Source: Halomonas eurihalina (GTDB lineage Bacteria > Pseudomonadota > Gammaproteobacteria > Pseudomonadales > Halomonadaceae). Taken from it: a DNA stretch of 64,000 nt. A program made the translations under genes and the position numbers. Of the stretch, positions 27,501 through 36,227 are shown in pieces; position 1 is the first letter of the stretch, and every line of letters starts with the position of its first letter. The stretch spans positions 62,001-126,000 of the forward strand of contig NZ_VTPU01000001.1 in NCBI RefSeq assembly GCF_008274785.1. The letters run 5' to 3'. The notes below the pieces were generated by a model, which saw nothing but the letters and a program-made list of their open reading frames with translations, was not told where the DNA came from and made no database searches.

Positions 27501-28870
27501 TCACCCGCAACAGCCTTTATCGCCGGCTGCTGACGTGGTTGCTGCTGCCCATGCTGGCACTCGGCGGCCTGATGCTGTTCCAGGCCTGGATCGATGCCCG
27601 CCAGACCGCCGACCGCGCCTTCGATCGACTGCTCGAGGCCGCGACCCTGGCAATCGCCGAGCAGGTCCAGTGGCAGGATGATCGCTTGTGGCTCGACCTG
27701 CCGCCCGCCGCACTCGAGATGCTGGCCACTGACGCCGAGGAGCGCGTCTTCTATGCGCTCTACGACAATCGGGGCCGCTTCGTCACCGGCAATGCCGAAT
27801 TGCCGGGCGCCAGCGACGAGGCAATCGCGGCCGACGGCGGGCTCCTCTATCGCGACATCCAATGGCGCGGCATGGCCCTGCGCGAAGGCATTCGACGCAC
27901 CCGCCTGGAAGACTGGCGCCAGCGCGAGCGCTTCGACGTCCGCGTCGCCCATACCCAGGAGGGTCGCGAGCGCTTGGCCAGCCAACTGCTGCGCGGCAAC
28001 CTGGCCTATATCCTCGGCATGGCCCTGCTGGCGGCCGCCACCATGGTGATCGCCATCCGCACCGCCCTCGCCCCGCTCACTCGCCTGCGACGCGCCATCC
28101 GCGCCCGGGACCCACGCACCCTGGCACCCCTGGAACTGCCCCTGCCCCGCGAACTGGCCGAGCTGCGCGAGACGCTCAACGAGTTGTTGGCGCGCATGCG
28201 CCGCGTGCGCGCCAACCAGGAACGTTTCATCGGCGACGCCTCGCATCAGCTACGCACGCCGCTGGCCGGATTGTCGGCCCGCGCCGAGCTGGCCCTTCGC
28301 CAGGACGACCCGGCGCAATGGCGTCAGGCGCTGATCGCCATGCAGGAAACCAGCACCCGCACCTCGCGCCTGGCCATGCAACTACTGTCGCTGACCCGGC
28401 TCGACAATCCCGAGTATCGACCGCAACTCGCGCCCGTGGCCCTCGATGGAATTGCCCGGCAAGCCGTCAAGCAGCACTGGAGCGCCTGTCATCGCGACGG
28501 CATCGACCTTGGCCTGGAAACCCCGCAGAACACGGTCGAGGTGCAGGGGCTCGACTGGCAGCTCGAGGAGGCACTGGGCAACCTGATCGACAACGCGCGT
28601 CGCTATGGAGCCCACCGCATTACCGTCAGAGTGACCGAGGCGCCCCCGATGCTCGAGGTCGAGGACGACGGCCCTGGCATCCCCGAAGCCAAACGCCTGC
28701 TGATGCTGCGCCCCTTCCATCGCGGCAGCGACGATCCGGACGGTTCCGGCCTGGGCCTGGCCATCGTCGATGGTATTGCCCGGACCCACGGCGCACGCCT
28801 TGGCCTCGCCGACGGTCACGACGGCCAGGGGCTGAAGGTCACCCTGAGCTTCCCCGGAGATCCGCCATGA
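27497..28870 (+). CDS. tctE: Sensor histidine kinase TctE
   Basis: A 457-residue membrane kinase translated from a TTG that overlaps the tctD stop (TTGA) and has GGAGG five bases upstream. Two membrane segments (about residues 11-31 and 168-188) bracket a periplasmic sensor region of the 2CSK_N type. A HAMP-like linker, the H box with His250 (FIGDASHQLRTPLAG), the N box NLIDNARRYG and the G boxes DDGPGIP and GSGLGLAIV follow. It probably detects a carboxylate, perhaps through the binding protein encoded directly downstream, whose start overlaps its stop. Confidence 0.92.
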   Translation: MITRNSLYRRLLTWLLLPMLALGGLMLFQAWIDARQTADRAFDRLLEAATLAIAEQVQWQDDRLWLDLPPAALEMLATDAEERVFYALYDNRGRFVTGNAELPGASDEAIAADGGLLYRDIQWRGMALREGIRRTRLEDWRQRERFDVRVAHTQEGRERLASQLLRGNLAYILGMALLAAATMVIAIRTALAPLTRLRRAIRARDPRTLAPLELPLPRELAELRETLNELLARMRRVRANQERFIGDASHQLRTPLAGLSARAELALRQDDPAQWRQALIAMQETSTRTSRLAMQLLSLTRLDNPEYRPQLAPVALDGIARQAVKQHWSACHRDGIDLGLETPQNTVEVQGLDWQLEEALGNLIDNARRYGAHRITVRVTEAPPMLEVEDDGPGIPEAKRLLMLRPFHRGSDDPDGSGLGLAIVDGIARTHGARLGLADGHDGQGLKVTLSFPGDPP

Positions 28871-29931
28871 AAGCCCTGCTCCTGCTGTTCACCTTGCTGC
28901 TACCGCTCACCGCCACCGCCCAGGTGGTGCACTACCCAGCTGCCTCCGGCACCGAACGACCGGAGCCATTGATTGTTCAGGGCGCCCTGGATGTGGCCAA
29001 CGTCCGGCCACTGCTGGACGACTTCCATCGTCGCCATCCGCATGTCGAACTGACCTATCGCAACCTGGATACCCTGCCGCTGTATCGGCGGTTTCTGGCC
29101 ACACCCGACGAGGCCGATGTCCTCATCTCCTCGGCCATGCCCTGGCAGTATCGACTCGTCAACGATGGCCATGCCCAGCCGCTGGACACCCCGGCATCGC
29201 GTGACTGGCCAGCCTGGGCACGCTGGCGTCACGAGCTGTTCGCCTTCACCTTCGAGCCGATCGTCATGGTAGTGCGTCGCGAGCTGGTGGAACGCTACGG
29301 CCAACCGGACAGCCATGACGAGCTGCTGGCTATCCTGCGTGACCACCATGACGCGCTACGTAACCGAATCGTGACCTATGACCCGGAGCGCAGCGGTGCC
29401 GGTTACACCTACGCGATCGAGGAGTCGCGGCTTTCGCCGCGCTACTGGGATCTGGTCACGGCGCTGGGCAATGTCGATACCGCGCTGGTAGACACCACCG
29501 GCGAAATGCTCGAAGGCCTCGCCAGCGGGCGCTATTGGATCGGTTATAACCTGCTGGGCAGTTATGCGCGTCGTGTCGTCGACGCCAACCCGGATCTCGA
29601 AATGGTGGTTCCGGACGACTATACCCTGGTGATCCAACGGCTGGCCTTCATGCCGCGCCAGGCCCCGCACCCACGCAGCGCGCAACGCTTTCTCGACTAC
29701 CTGATCAGCGAAGCCGGGCAAGGCGTGATCGCCGGCCAGACCACCCTGGGCGCCATTCATCCCGAGCTGAGCGGCCCCGGCACAGCCGATGCCTGGCGCG
29801 CCGAACACAGTAACGCCTTGCGTCCACTGTCGCTGGGGCCCGGGCTGCTGGCGACCCTCGACAACCTCAAGCGCCAGGCCCTGCTGACACGCTGGCGCCG
29901 CGAATTCGAGCGCGAGGATGGCACACCCTGA
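28867..29931 (+). CDS. Periplasmic solute-binding protein, FbpA/PgtC-like, with no transporter
   Basis: A 354-residue exported protein (signal MKALLLLFTLLLPLTATAQ) of the extracellular solute-binding class related to iron(III)/phosphonate receptors: LIVQGALDVANVRPLLDDF, DEADVLISSAMPWQ, FTFEPIVMVVRRELV, VTYDPERSGAGYTYA and a late DYLISEAGQGVI. No ABC permease or ATPase is nearby; instead the start overlaps the tctE stop by four bases. By analogy with PgtC and other receptors that feed a sensor kinase, it is likely a ligand-presenting partner of TctE rather than a transport component. The ligand is unknown. Confidence 0.8.
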   Translation: MKALLLLFTLLLPLTATAQVVHYPAASGTERPEPLIVQGALDVANVRPLLDDFHRRHPHVELTYRNLDTLPLYRRFLATPDEADVLISSAMPWQYRLVNDGHAQPLDTPASRDWPAWARWRHELFAFTFEPIVMVVRRELVERYGQPDSHDELLAILRDHHDALRNRIVTYDPERSGAGYTYAIEESRLSPRYWDLVTALGNVDTALVDTTGEMLEGLASGRYWIGYNLLGSYARRVVDANPDLEMVVPDDYTLVIQRLAFMPRQAPHPRSAQRFLDYLISEAGQGVIAGQTTLGAIHPELSGPGTADAWRAEHSNALRPLSLGPGLLATLDNLKRQALLTRWRREFEREDGTP

Positions 29932-29948
29932 AAGGTCGTTTCGATGAA

Positions 29949-30011
29949 GGAAGAAGGAAGAAGGAAGAAGGAAGAAGGAAGAAGGAAGAAGGAAGAAGGA
30001 AGAAGGAAGAA
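29949..30011. repeat. Perfect 9-copy GGAAGAA tandem array
   Basis: Nine uninterrupted copies of the 7-bp unit GGAAGAA, 63 bases, beginning 17 bases after the binding-protein stop and ending 82 bases before the 3' end of the convergent rlpA-like gene. It is strictly purine on one strand. The same unit in degenerate form occurs at 15786-15827 and 11950-11977. Confidence 0.95.
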
Positions 30012-30093
30012 GCAGGGTTCGCCGGATCACACGACAGCGTCAAGCGCTGCAGGAAAATCGGCGAGCCCAAGCGTCTTTCCGACAAGTGCAGGC

Positions 30094-30510
30094 TCAGCGC
30101 ACGTAGCTGAGCTCCACTGGCGCCACACCACGTCCCAGCATGCCGAGTTCCCGGGCGGCGCTCTTGGACAGGTCGATGACACGGCCATCGACATAGGGGC
30201 CACGGTCGTTGATCATGACCTCCACCTGGCGACCATTGTCGCGGCGAGTCACCAACACCTTGGTGCCGAAAGGCAGGGATTTGTGGGCCGCGGTCAGCGC
30301 TCGCTGGTCGAAGGGCACACCGCTGGCGGTGGTGCGGCCCTGAAAGCGGTCGCTGTAGTAGGACGCGACACCTTTCTGGAGCGGTGCCAGCCCCGACTCG
30401 CTGGCCACGCCGTCACTCGCACAGCCGCTCAGCAAAAAGAGCGCCATGGCAAGCACGCCATGTCGCAGGAATCGGCGCTTCACGCCACTCGTCTTGTCAG
30501 AAAACCCCAT
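30094..30510 (-). CDS. RlpA-like double-psi beta-barrel lipoprotein
   Basis: A 138-residue lipoprotein: the lipobox LLSGC places the lipidated Cys at residue 30, and residues about 45-138 form the double-psi beta-barrel of RlpA ([57 protein letters not shown]). RlpA of Pseudomonas is a septal lytic transglycosylase with a C-terminal SPOR domain; SPOR is missing here, and the gene is not in the mltB-rlpA-dacA cluster, so this is probably a second, short paralogue of uncertain activity. It lies 49 bases downstream of cobA on the same strand. Confidence 0.88.
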   Translation of the reverse strand: MGFSDKTSGVKRRFLRHGVLAMALFLLSGCASDGVASESGLAPLQKGVASYYSDRFQGRTTASGVPFDQRALTAAHKSLPFGTKVLVTRRDNGRQVEVMINDRGPYVDGRVIDLSKSAARELGMLGRGVAPVELSYVR

Positions 30511-30559
30511 GCGTCACCTCACGACAGCTTGTACGCCCATACCAGCCTCCTCATGGTAA

Positions 30560-31429
30560 TCAGGCGCCTTGAGACGTGTCAGACGGCGTCGGGTGCTTTC
30601 CCTGCAACCAGCCGGCGGCCCCGGCTCGTGCGCTGTCGAACCAATCCAGCGCGCCGTGCAACGTCACTACAGTACCGACGATGATCAGTGTCGGCGGTCG
30701 AATCTTATCCGCATCGTCCGCCGAAGGCAAATTGGCCAGGGTTCCCACATGCACCCTCTGTCGACGCGTGGTGCCCTGCTCGATCAGCGCCAGCGGGGTG
30801 TCAGGCGCCAGCCCATGGGCCTGCAGGCGTTCTCCGATGATCTCGAGACTGCCCAGCCCCATGTAGAACACCAGGGTCTGGCCTGGCTGGGCCAGGGTCG
30901 GCCAATCCAGTTCGCAGCTGTCATCGCGCAGATGGCCGGTAACGAAACGCACCGACTGGGCATGATCACGGTGCGTCAGGGGAATGCCGGCATAGGCGGC
31001 ACATCCCGAAGCAGCAGTAATGCCGGGAACCACCTCGACCATGACGCCGGCACTGACCAGGGTCTCGAGTTCTTCGCCGCCACGACCGAAGATGAAGGGA
31101 TCCCCGCCCTTGAGCCGCACGACCCGCTTGCCCGCCCGAGCCCAGTCCACCAGTGCCTGGTTGATCTCCTCCTGGGGAAGGCTGTGCCGAGAACGCTGCT
31201 TGCCGACGTACAGACACTGAGCACTCGGGTTGGCCAACGCCAGAATTTCCTCGCTTACCAGGCGATCATGCAAGATCACCTCCGCCGACTGCAGGCGCCG
31301 CAGCGCCTTGACGGTCAACAACTCGGGATCCCCCGGCCCGGCTCCCACCAGACTGACCCGCCCCGGCATCGACTCGGAAGCCGACGGCGGCAAGGCATCG
31401 TGCGACGGCGTTCGAGAGCTGGCACTCAT
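30560..31429 (-). CDS. cobA: Uroporphyrinogen-III C-methyltransferase
   Basis: SUMT methylates uroporphyrinogen III twice to precorrin-2 on the way to sirohaem or cobalamin. The 289-residue protein has the N-terminal [20 protein letters not shown] motif, [11 protein letters not shown], the SAM-binding [36 protein letters not shown] and the C-terminal [10 protein letters not shown]. There is no CysG-type dehydrogenase domain, so the next steps must be encoded elsewhere. The ATG at 31429 is used; a TTG nine bases upstream is in frame. No functionally related neighbour is visible. Confidence 0.95.
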   Translation of the reverse strand: MSASSRTPSHDALPPSASESMPGRVSLVGAGPGDPELLTVKALRRLQSAEVILHDRLVSEEILALANPSAQCLYVGKQRSRHSLPQEEINQALVDWARAGKRVVRLKGGDPFIFGRGGEELETLVSAGVMVEVVPGITAASGCAAYAGIPLTHRDHAQSVRFVTGHLRDDSCELDWPTLAQPGQTLVFYMGLGSLEIIGERLQAHGLAPDTPLALIEQGTTRRQRVHVGTLANLPSADDADKIRPPTLIIVGTVVTLHGALDWFDSARAGAAGWLQGKHPTPSDTSQGA

Positions 31430-31541
31430 ATTCCACAATTCCTGGCTATAAAAATTCTATATGCAATAAAGTAATTAAAAAGCACGACAATTACCATGAA
31501 CGAGGCAACGCAAGCATATAACCAAATGATGGGCCGAAATG

Positions 31542-31570
31542 ACGTCGCCCCCGCTTTGCGGGGGCGACGT
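31542..31570 (-). terminator. Terminator of the NSS transporter gene
   Basis: A perfect 13-bp stem (ACGTCGCCCCCGC with GCGGGGGCGACGT) with a TTT loop, 25 bases past the transporter stop; on the minus strand it is followed by CATTTCGG. Confidence 0.8.
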
Positions 31571-31594
31571 ACAGAGGCTGGAAATGCTCGACCG

Positions 31595-33055
31595 TCAGGG
31601 ACAGAAGGCACGCTTCAGCCCCGGACGAGCCAGCTCGCCGACCAGGGTGACGATGGCCAGCACCAGCACCAGCCACGGCCATTGCGCGGCGAAGTCGATA
31701 TCGAGCCATCCCAGGGCATCGACGAAGATCAGCAGGATACCCAGCGGACTCACATAGCGCACCATGAACAGCCACAGCCCATGGACCATCGGCGACAGGC
31801 CGAGCTCCTCGCGCAGCGTCTCGCTCTTGAGCACGAAGCCGGCGAGCAGCGCCATGCCCAGGCCACCCAGCGGCATCATCAGGCGCGACGTCAGGAAGTC
31901 CAGCCAGTCGAAGAAGTGCTTGCCGAGCAGCGTCCAGTCGGCGCCGACGTTGAACGACAGCATCGCCAGCGTACTGATCACCCAGAGCACGATGCCGGTA
32001 CCCCATGATGCCGCACGACGGCTGAGCCCCTTGTTGTCGGTGAGCCAGGAGACGGTAGCCTCGACCATGGAGATCGACGAGGTCAGCGCCGCCATCGACA
32101 GCATCACGAAGAACAGGATGCCGAACAGGGTGCCCAGGGGCATCGCCTGGAATGCCAGCGGCAGGCTCATGAAGATCAGCCCCGGGCCGCTGCCCGGCTC
32201 CATGCCGTTGGCAAATATCACCGGGAAGATCGCCAGTCCCGCCATCAACGCCACCAGGGTATCGGCCACCGCCACGGTCAGGGTGGTGCGACCGATGGAG
32301 GCGCCCCGCGGCAGGTAGCTGCCATAGGTCAGGATGGCGCCCGACGCGAGCGACAGGGTAAAGAAGGCATGCCCCATGGCCGCCAGCATGCCCTCACTGG
32401 TGAGGCTGCCGGCATTGAAGGCGAACAGGAAGTCCAGCGCCTCGCCGAAGCCACCCGAAAAGGCCCCATAGGCGATCATGATGATCAGCATGATGACCAT
32501 GCCCGGCATCATCCAACTGACGCTCTTCTCGATGCCGGACTGAACCCCTTTGCCGACGATCACCATGGTGGCCACCGCCACCAGCGTGCTCCAGGCACCG
32601 AGACTCCAGGGGTTGGCATTGTTGGCGGAGAAGATGGCGGCCATGTCGTCGACACTGGAACCTGCCAGGCCACCACTGATCATCTTCCACAGATAGGCGA
32701 AGGACCAGCCAGCCACCACCACGTAGAAGCACAGGATCATGAAACCGCACAGCATTGCCATCCAGCCGAGCAACGACCAGGCCGAGGAGCGGCCCGACTC
32801 ACTGGCCATGCGCCGAATAGCGTCGATGGGGCTGCCACGACCGCGGCGCCCGAGGGCGATTTCGGTCATCATCACCGGCACACCCACCGACAGAATGCAG
32901 ATCAGGTAAACGAGTACGAAGGCAGCACCTCCGTATTCGCCGGTCATGTAGGGGAATTTCCAGACATTGCCCAGGCCGACCGCTGAGCCGGTAGCCGCCA
33001 GGACGAAGCCCCAGCGGCCGAGCCACTGGGTACGGGGTCGTTCAGTCTTTGTCAT
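31595..33055 (-). CDS. Neurotransmitter:sodium symporter (NSS/SNF family)
   Basis: A 486-residue symporter with about 11-12 membrane segments. The family start WGFVLAATGSAVGLGNVWKF (residues about 15-34) carries the Na+ and substrate-binding residues of TM1; EYGGAAFVLVYLICI and PVMMTEIALGRRG follow, and TM6 shows FFTLSLASGAILTYGSYLP. Bacterial NSS proteins import amino acids or amines with sodium; the 11-12-segment form lacking a long C-tail resembles MhsT and TnaT. The substrate is not deducible. It stands alone between two terminators. Confidence 0.92.
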   Translation of the reverse strand: MTKTERPRTQWLGRWGFVLAATGSAVGLGNVWKFPYMTGEYGGAAFVLVYLICILSVGVPVMMTEIALGRRGRGSPIDAIRRMASESGRSSAWSLLGWMAMLCGFMILCFYVVVAGWSFAYLWKMISGGLAGSSVDDMAAIFSANNANPWSLGAWSTLVAVATMVIVGKGVQSGIEKSVSWMMPGMVIMLIIMIAYGAFSGGFGEALDFLFAFNAGSLTSEGMLAAMGHAFFTLSLASGAILTYGSYLPRGASIGRTTLTVAVADTLVALMAGLAIFPVIFANGMEPGSGPGLIFMSLPLAFQAMPLGTLFGILFFVMLSMAALTSSISMVEATVSWLTDNKGLSRRAASWGTGIVLWVISTLAMLSFNVGADWTLLGKHFFDWLDFLTSRLMMPLGGLGMALLAGFVLKSETLREELGLSPMVHGLWLFMVRYVSPLGILLIFVDALGWLDIDFAAQWPWLVLVLAIVTLVGELARPGLKRAFCP

Positions 33056-33203
33056 GTTACACCAGGATCACGGAACTCTTGTTTTACCCGTCACTGTTGT
33101 CGCCCATCACGCGACAGGGCAGATTGCAGCGGCAATATTGTGACGGATTTTGTCGTGATTGGGCAGAGAGGCGACGTATTGTTGTTGCATGTGCCTCGAG
33201 CCC

Positions 33204-33226
33204 ACCCCCGCCAGAGGGTGGCGGGG
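33204..33226 (-). terminator. Terminator of hpd
   Basis: A perfect 9-bp stem (CCCCCGCCA with TGGCGGGGG) and five-base loop, 18 bases past the hpd stop. No T tract follows on the minus strand. Confidence 0.6.
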
Positions 33227-33243
33227 GCAGCGCGGCTCACGGG

Positions 33244-34344
33244 TCAGTCGTCGTTGAGCACGCCACGGCGAATCTGGTCTTCCTCGATCGATTCGAACAA
33301 CGCCTTGAAGTTGCCTTCGCCGAAGCCGTCATTGCCCTTGCGCTGGATGATCTCGAAGAAGATCGGGCCGATCACGGTCTCGGTGAAGATCTGCAGCAAC
33401 ACACCCTGCTCGGGGCCGCCATCCACCAGTAGATTCAGTTCGCGCAGTTCCTCGAGATTCTCCTCATGATTGGGAACCCTGGCGTTGACCTTCTCGTAAT
33501 AGGTGTCCGGCGTGGTCATGAAGGTGATGCCGTTGGCCTTCAGCGCTCGCACCGTGGCATAGATGTCGTCAGTGGCCATGGCCAGGTGCTGAATGCCCTC
33601 GCCATTGTACTCGCGCAGGAATTCGGCGATCTGGGAGGTGTCGTCGGCGGACTCGTTGATCGGAATGTGCATCTTGCCGCAGGGCGCCGTCATCGCCCGG
33701 GAATGCAGGCCGGTCTTCTTGCCTTCGATATCGAAGTAACGGATCTCGCGGAAGTTGGCCAGGCGCGTATAGAAATCCGCCCAGACATTCATCTGCCCCC
33801 GATCGACATTGTGCGTCAGGTGGTCCAGCACCTGCAGACCGGCGCTGTTGTCGCTGGAGCTCGTCCCGGGAATCGCTTCGAAATCGATGTCATAGATGGT
33901 ACGTCCTTCGCCATCCACCTGGTGATCGACGAAATACAGCAAGGAGCCACCAATGCCCTCGACGGCCGGAATCCCTACCTCGCCGGGCCCCACCTGGGAC
34001 TCAACGGCCTTGGCACCGGCTTCGACAGCATGTTCGAAGGCCAGCTTGGCATCGGCGACCCGCCAGGCCATGGCACAGGCCGAGGGTCCATGCTTGGCCG
34101 CGAACTCAGCGGCATGACTATCGGGTTCGGCATTCAGCACGAAGTTGATGTTCTCCTGTTGAAACAGGCTCACCGCCTTGGAACGGTGGCGACGCGTTTC
34201 GGTGAAGCCCAGGGTCAGGAACAGGGAACGCAGGGCCTCGATGCCCTCCGCGGTGGGTGCGGTGTATTCGACGAATTCGAAGCCATCGGTCCCGATGGGA
34301 TTGGTCTCGCTGATGGTGCGGGGCGTCTTGGCGGGAGCGTTCAT
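33244..34344 (-). CDS. hpd: 4-hydroxyphenylpyruvate dioxygenase
   Basis: Hpd converts 4-hydroxyphenylpyruvate to homogentisate in tyrosine breakdown. The 366-residue enzyme has two vicinal-oxygen-chelate domains and the iron ligands His (LDHLTHNVDRG), His (GIQHLAMATDDI) and Glu (IGPIFFEIIQRKG), plus the GFGEGNFKALFESIEEDQ C-terminus. The ATG at 34344 follows GGATGCA and gives the family length. No hmgA, maiA or fahA is nearby, so homogentisate is processed elsewhere. TyrR-type sites upstream suggest it is co-regulated with phhABC, 4 kb away. Confidence 0.96.
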   Translation of the reverse strand: MNAPAKTPRTISETNPIGTDGFEFVEYTAPTAEGIEALRSLFLTLGFTETRRHRSKAVSLFQQENINFVLNAEPDSHAAEFAAKHGPSACAMAWRVADAKLAFEHAVEAGAKAVESQVGPGEVGIPAVEGIGGSLLYFVDHQVDGEGRTIYDIDFEAIPGTSSSDNSAGLQVLDHLTHNVDRGQMNVWADFYTRLANFREIRYFDIEGKKTGLHSRAMTAPCGKMHIPINESADDTSQIAEFLREYNGEGIQHLAMATDDIYATVRALKANGITFMTTPDTYYEKVNARVPNHEENLEELRELNLLVDGGPEQGVLLQIFTETVIGPIFFEIIQRKGNDGFGEGNFKALFESIEEDQIRRGVLNDD

Positions 34345-34498
34345 TGCATCCTCCGATCTCGGTTGTGGTTGTGTCGGTGGTGAAGATCTTTCGGGCACTC
34401 GGCCCTGAGATGCCTCCAGCCTAGTGCTCCCACGACAGTGCCGGAACGCCCGAACCACCGGCATCGACCGGCCCCGCACGGCATTCTCCTCCCCTTGG

Positions 34499-34516
34499 TG
34501 TAAAGCCTGCGTGACG
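34499..34516. promoter_or_regulatory. Weak TyrR-box candidate upstream of hpd
   Basis: TGTAAA-N6-GTGACG: the left arm is a perfect match to TGTAAA-N6-TTTACA, the right arm matches three of six. It lies 155 bases upstream of the hpd ATG. Confidence 0.3.
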
Positions 34517-34549
34517 AAGCCTTCCGTGCCCCGTTACGCTCATCCAGCA

Positions 34550-34567
34550 CGTAACGAAATATTGACA
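34550..34567. promoter_or_regulatory. TyrR-box candidate upstream of hpd
   Basis: CGTAAC-N6-TTGACA matches the TyrR consensus TGTAAA-N6-TTTACA at four and five of six positions in the two arms. It lies about 205 bases upstream of the hpd ATG; TTGACA could also be read as a -35 element on the plus strand. Confidence 0.35.
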
Positions 34568-34600
34568 GCGCGTCACGTCAAGCTGACACCTACGCCATCC

Positions 34601-34909
34601 TCACGGCTTGCCATCGAACCGATCGGTCACGCTCGCGACTTTCTCGTCCATGTGCTGCACACGATCCGTTCGCGTGCTAATCTTCATCGTCGTGGTGATA
34701 CGCGGCGCCCCCATTTCATGGACGACCTCATGACAGCGCTTGACCGCCGCCATGACATCGTCCCAAGGGCCTTCGACATTGGTACCGTAAGCATGCATGC
34801 GATGCTCGAGACCTGCCTCACGGATAACCTCCTGGCAAGCCGCAACATGAGCGGATACCGAAACGCCGACCCCGATGGGTACCACACAGATATCGATGAT
34901 CACATTCAT
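34601..34909 (-). CDS. MTH1187/YkoF-type thiamine-binding family protein
   Basis: A 102-residue protein of the MTH1187 family (DUF77): MNVIIDICVVPIGVGVSVSA, ACQEVIREAGLEHRMHAYGT, VEGPWDDVMAAVKRCHEVVH and RITTTMKISTRTDR are all family positions. Members are small ferredoxin-like tetramers that bind thiamine or its pyrimidine; their exact function is not settled. A GGGAG site six bases before the ATG at 34909 fixes the start. It sits between hpd and cfa without an obvious thiamine gene. I looked for a TPP riboswitch upstream and saw none. Confidence 0.85.
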   Translation of the reverse strand: MNVIIDICVVPIGVGVSVSAHVAACQEVIREAGLEHRMHAYGTNVEGPWDDVMAAVKRCHEVVHEMGAPRITTTMKISTRTDRVQHMDEKVASVTDRFDGKP

Positions 34910-35071
34910 CGGAACTCCCTCATATAGAATGTCAAAAGGGTTGATTACCAAGAACAATTGGGCCTGGTCTACGCTGAGTACTTATAACAGGGTTCCATCG
35001 GACCAGCGCCCCATCCAGCACGCCGGCTCGTCACACTTACCATGCGCGCCTGAAGGATCAGGAGGACTTCC

Positions 35072-36223
35072 ATGACCAGTGAACCGCACCTTGGCCCCGT
35101 GGCCCTGCCCGATACACGGGCTCGCCATACCGTAGAGAAACTGCTGGACGGTTCGGGCGTCACCCTGAATGGTAGCTCGCCTCAGGATATCCAGGTCTAC
35201 CACCCTGATTTCTTCTCGCGAGTCCTGCGCCAGGGCACCCTGGGACTGGGAGAGTCCTACATGGACGGCTGGTGGGAGTGCGAGCGCATCGATGAAATGG
35301 CGCAGCTGATGCTGCGTCACGGGCTGGGCGAGCATGCCAAGTCGCGCTCGGAGCGTTTGAAGTACCGCCTGCAATCGGGCCTCGTGAATCTGCAGAGTCG
35401 CGCCAGGGCCTACATCGTCGGCGAGGCCCACTACGACCTTGGCAACGACCTCTTCCAGCGCATGCTCGACGAGACCATGTGCTATTCCTGCGGTTACTGG
35501 AAGAACGCGAACAACCTGCACGAAGCCCAGGTGGCCAAGCTCGACCTGGCCTGCCGCAAACTGGACTTGCGCCCCGGGATGCGCGTGCTGGACATCGGCT
35601 GTGGCTGGGGCAGCTTCGCCGAACACGCCGCACGCCATTACGGCGTCGAAGTCACCGGCATCACCATCTCCCGCGAACAGGCCGAGCTGGCCCGACAGCG
35701 CTGCGAAGGACTGCCTGTCGAGATCCTTCTCGAGGACTACCGTGACCTGGAAGGCAGCTTCGATCGCATCGTTTCCATCGGCATGTTCGAACATGTCGGC
35801 CACCGCAACTACGCCACCTATTTCAACACGGTGCAACGCCTGCTGGCGAAAGATGGCCTCTTCGTACTCCATACCATCGGCTCCAACACCTCGGACATTG
35901 GCGCCGATCCCTGGATTCACCGTTACATCTTTCCCAATGGCATCCTGCCGTCGATCAAGCACATCGCCGATGCCAGCGAAGGCAAGTTGCTGATGGAAGA
36001 TTGGCAGAACTTCGGCGCTGACTACGATCGCACCCTGATGGCCTGGCTGGCGAATTTCGACGCCCATTGGCACGAGATCGCCGACCGCTACAACGAGCGG
36101 ACTCGCCGGATGTTCCGCTATTACCTCTCGGTCTGCGCCGGCGCCTTTCGGGCTCGGGACCTGCAACTCTGGCAGGTCGTCTATTCGCACCGTCTCGATG
36201 GCCGTTACGACGCGCCGCGCTGA
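35072..36223 (+). CDS. cfa: Cyclopropane-fatty-acyl-phospholipid synthase
   Basis: Cfa transfers a methylene from S-adenosylmethionine to unsaturated acyl chains in membrane phospholipids, typically in stationary phase or stress. The 383-residue protein has the N-terminal lipid-binding region with LGESYMDGWWECERID, HYDLGNDLFQRMLDETMCYS, the SAM motif VLDIGCGWGSFAEHAA, MFEHVGHRNYATYF and the IHRYIFPNGILPSIK segment. AGGAGGACTTCC precedes the ATG. Its end is five bases from the convergent membrane-protein gene. Confidence 0.96.
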   Translation: MTSEPHLGPVALPDTRARHTVEKLLDGSGVTLNGSSPQDIQVYHPDFFSRVLRQGTLGLGESYMDGWWECERIDEMAQLMLRHGLGEHAKSRSERLKYRLQSGLVNLQSRARAYIVGEAHYDLGNDLFQRMLDETMCYSCGYWKNANNLHEAQVAKLDLACRKLDLRPGMRVLDIGCGWGSFAEHAARHYGVEVTGITISREQAELARQRCEGLPVEILLEDYRDLEGSFDRIVSIGMFEHVGHRNYATYFNTVQRLLAKDGLFVLHTIGSNTSDIGADPWIHRYIFPNGILPSIKHIADASEGKLLMEDWQNFGADYDRTLMAWLANFDAHWHEIADRYNERTRRMFRYYLSVCAGAFRARDLQLWQVVYSHRLDGRYDAPR

Positions 36224-36227
36224 GCAT

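Noticed and set aside
29867..30085. Open frames translating the heptamer array into repeated LLPSSFF peptides
   Set aside because: A 7-bp repeat cycles through all frames and gives a repeating peptide by chance; there is no ribosome site and no conserved sequence around it.
34910..35071. Possible TPP riboswitch upstream of the thiamine-binding-type gene
   Set aside because: The conserved CUGAGA and ACCUGA segments of the TPP aptamer are not found in the needed order on the minus strand.
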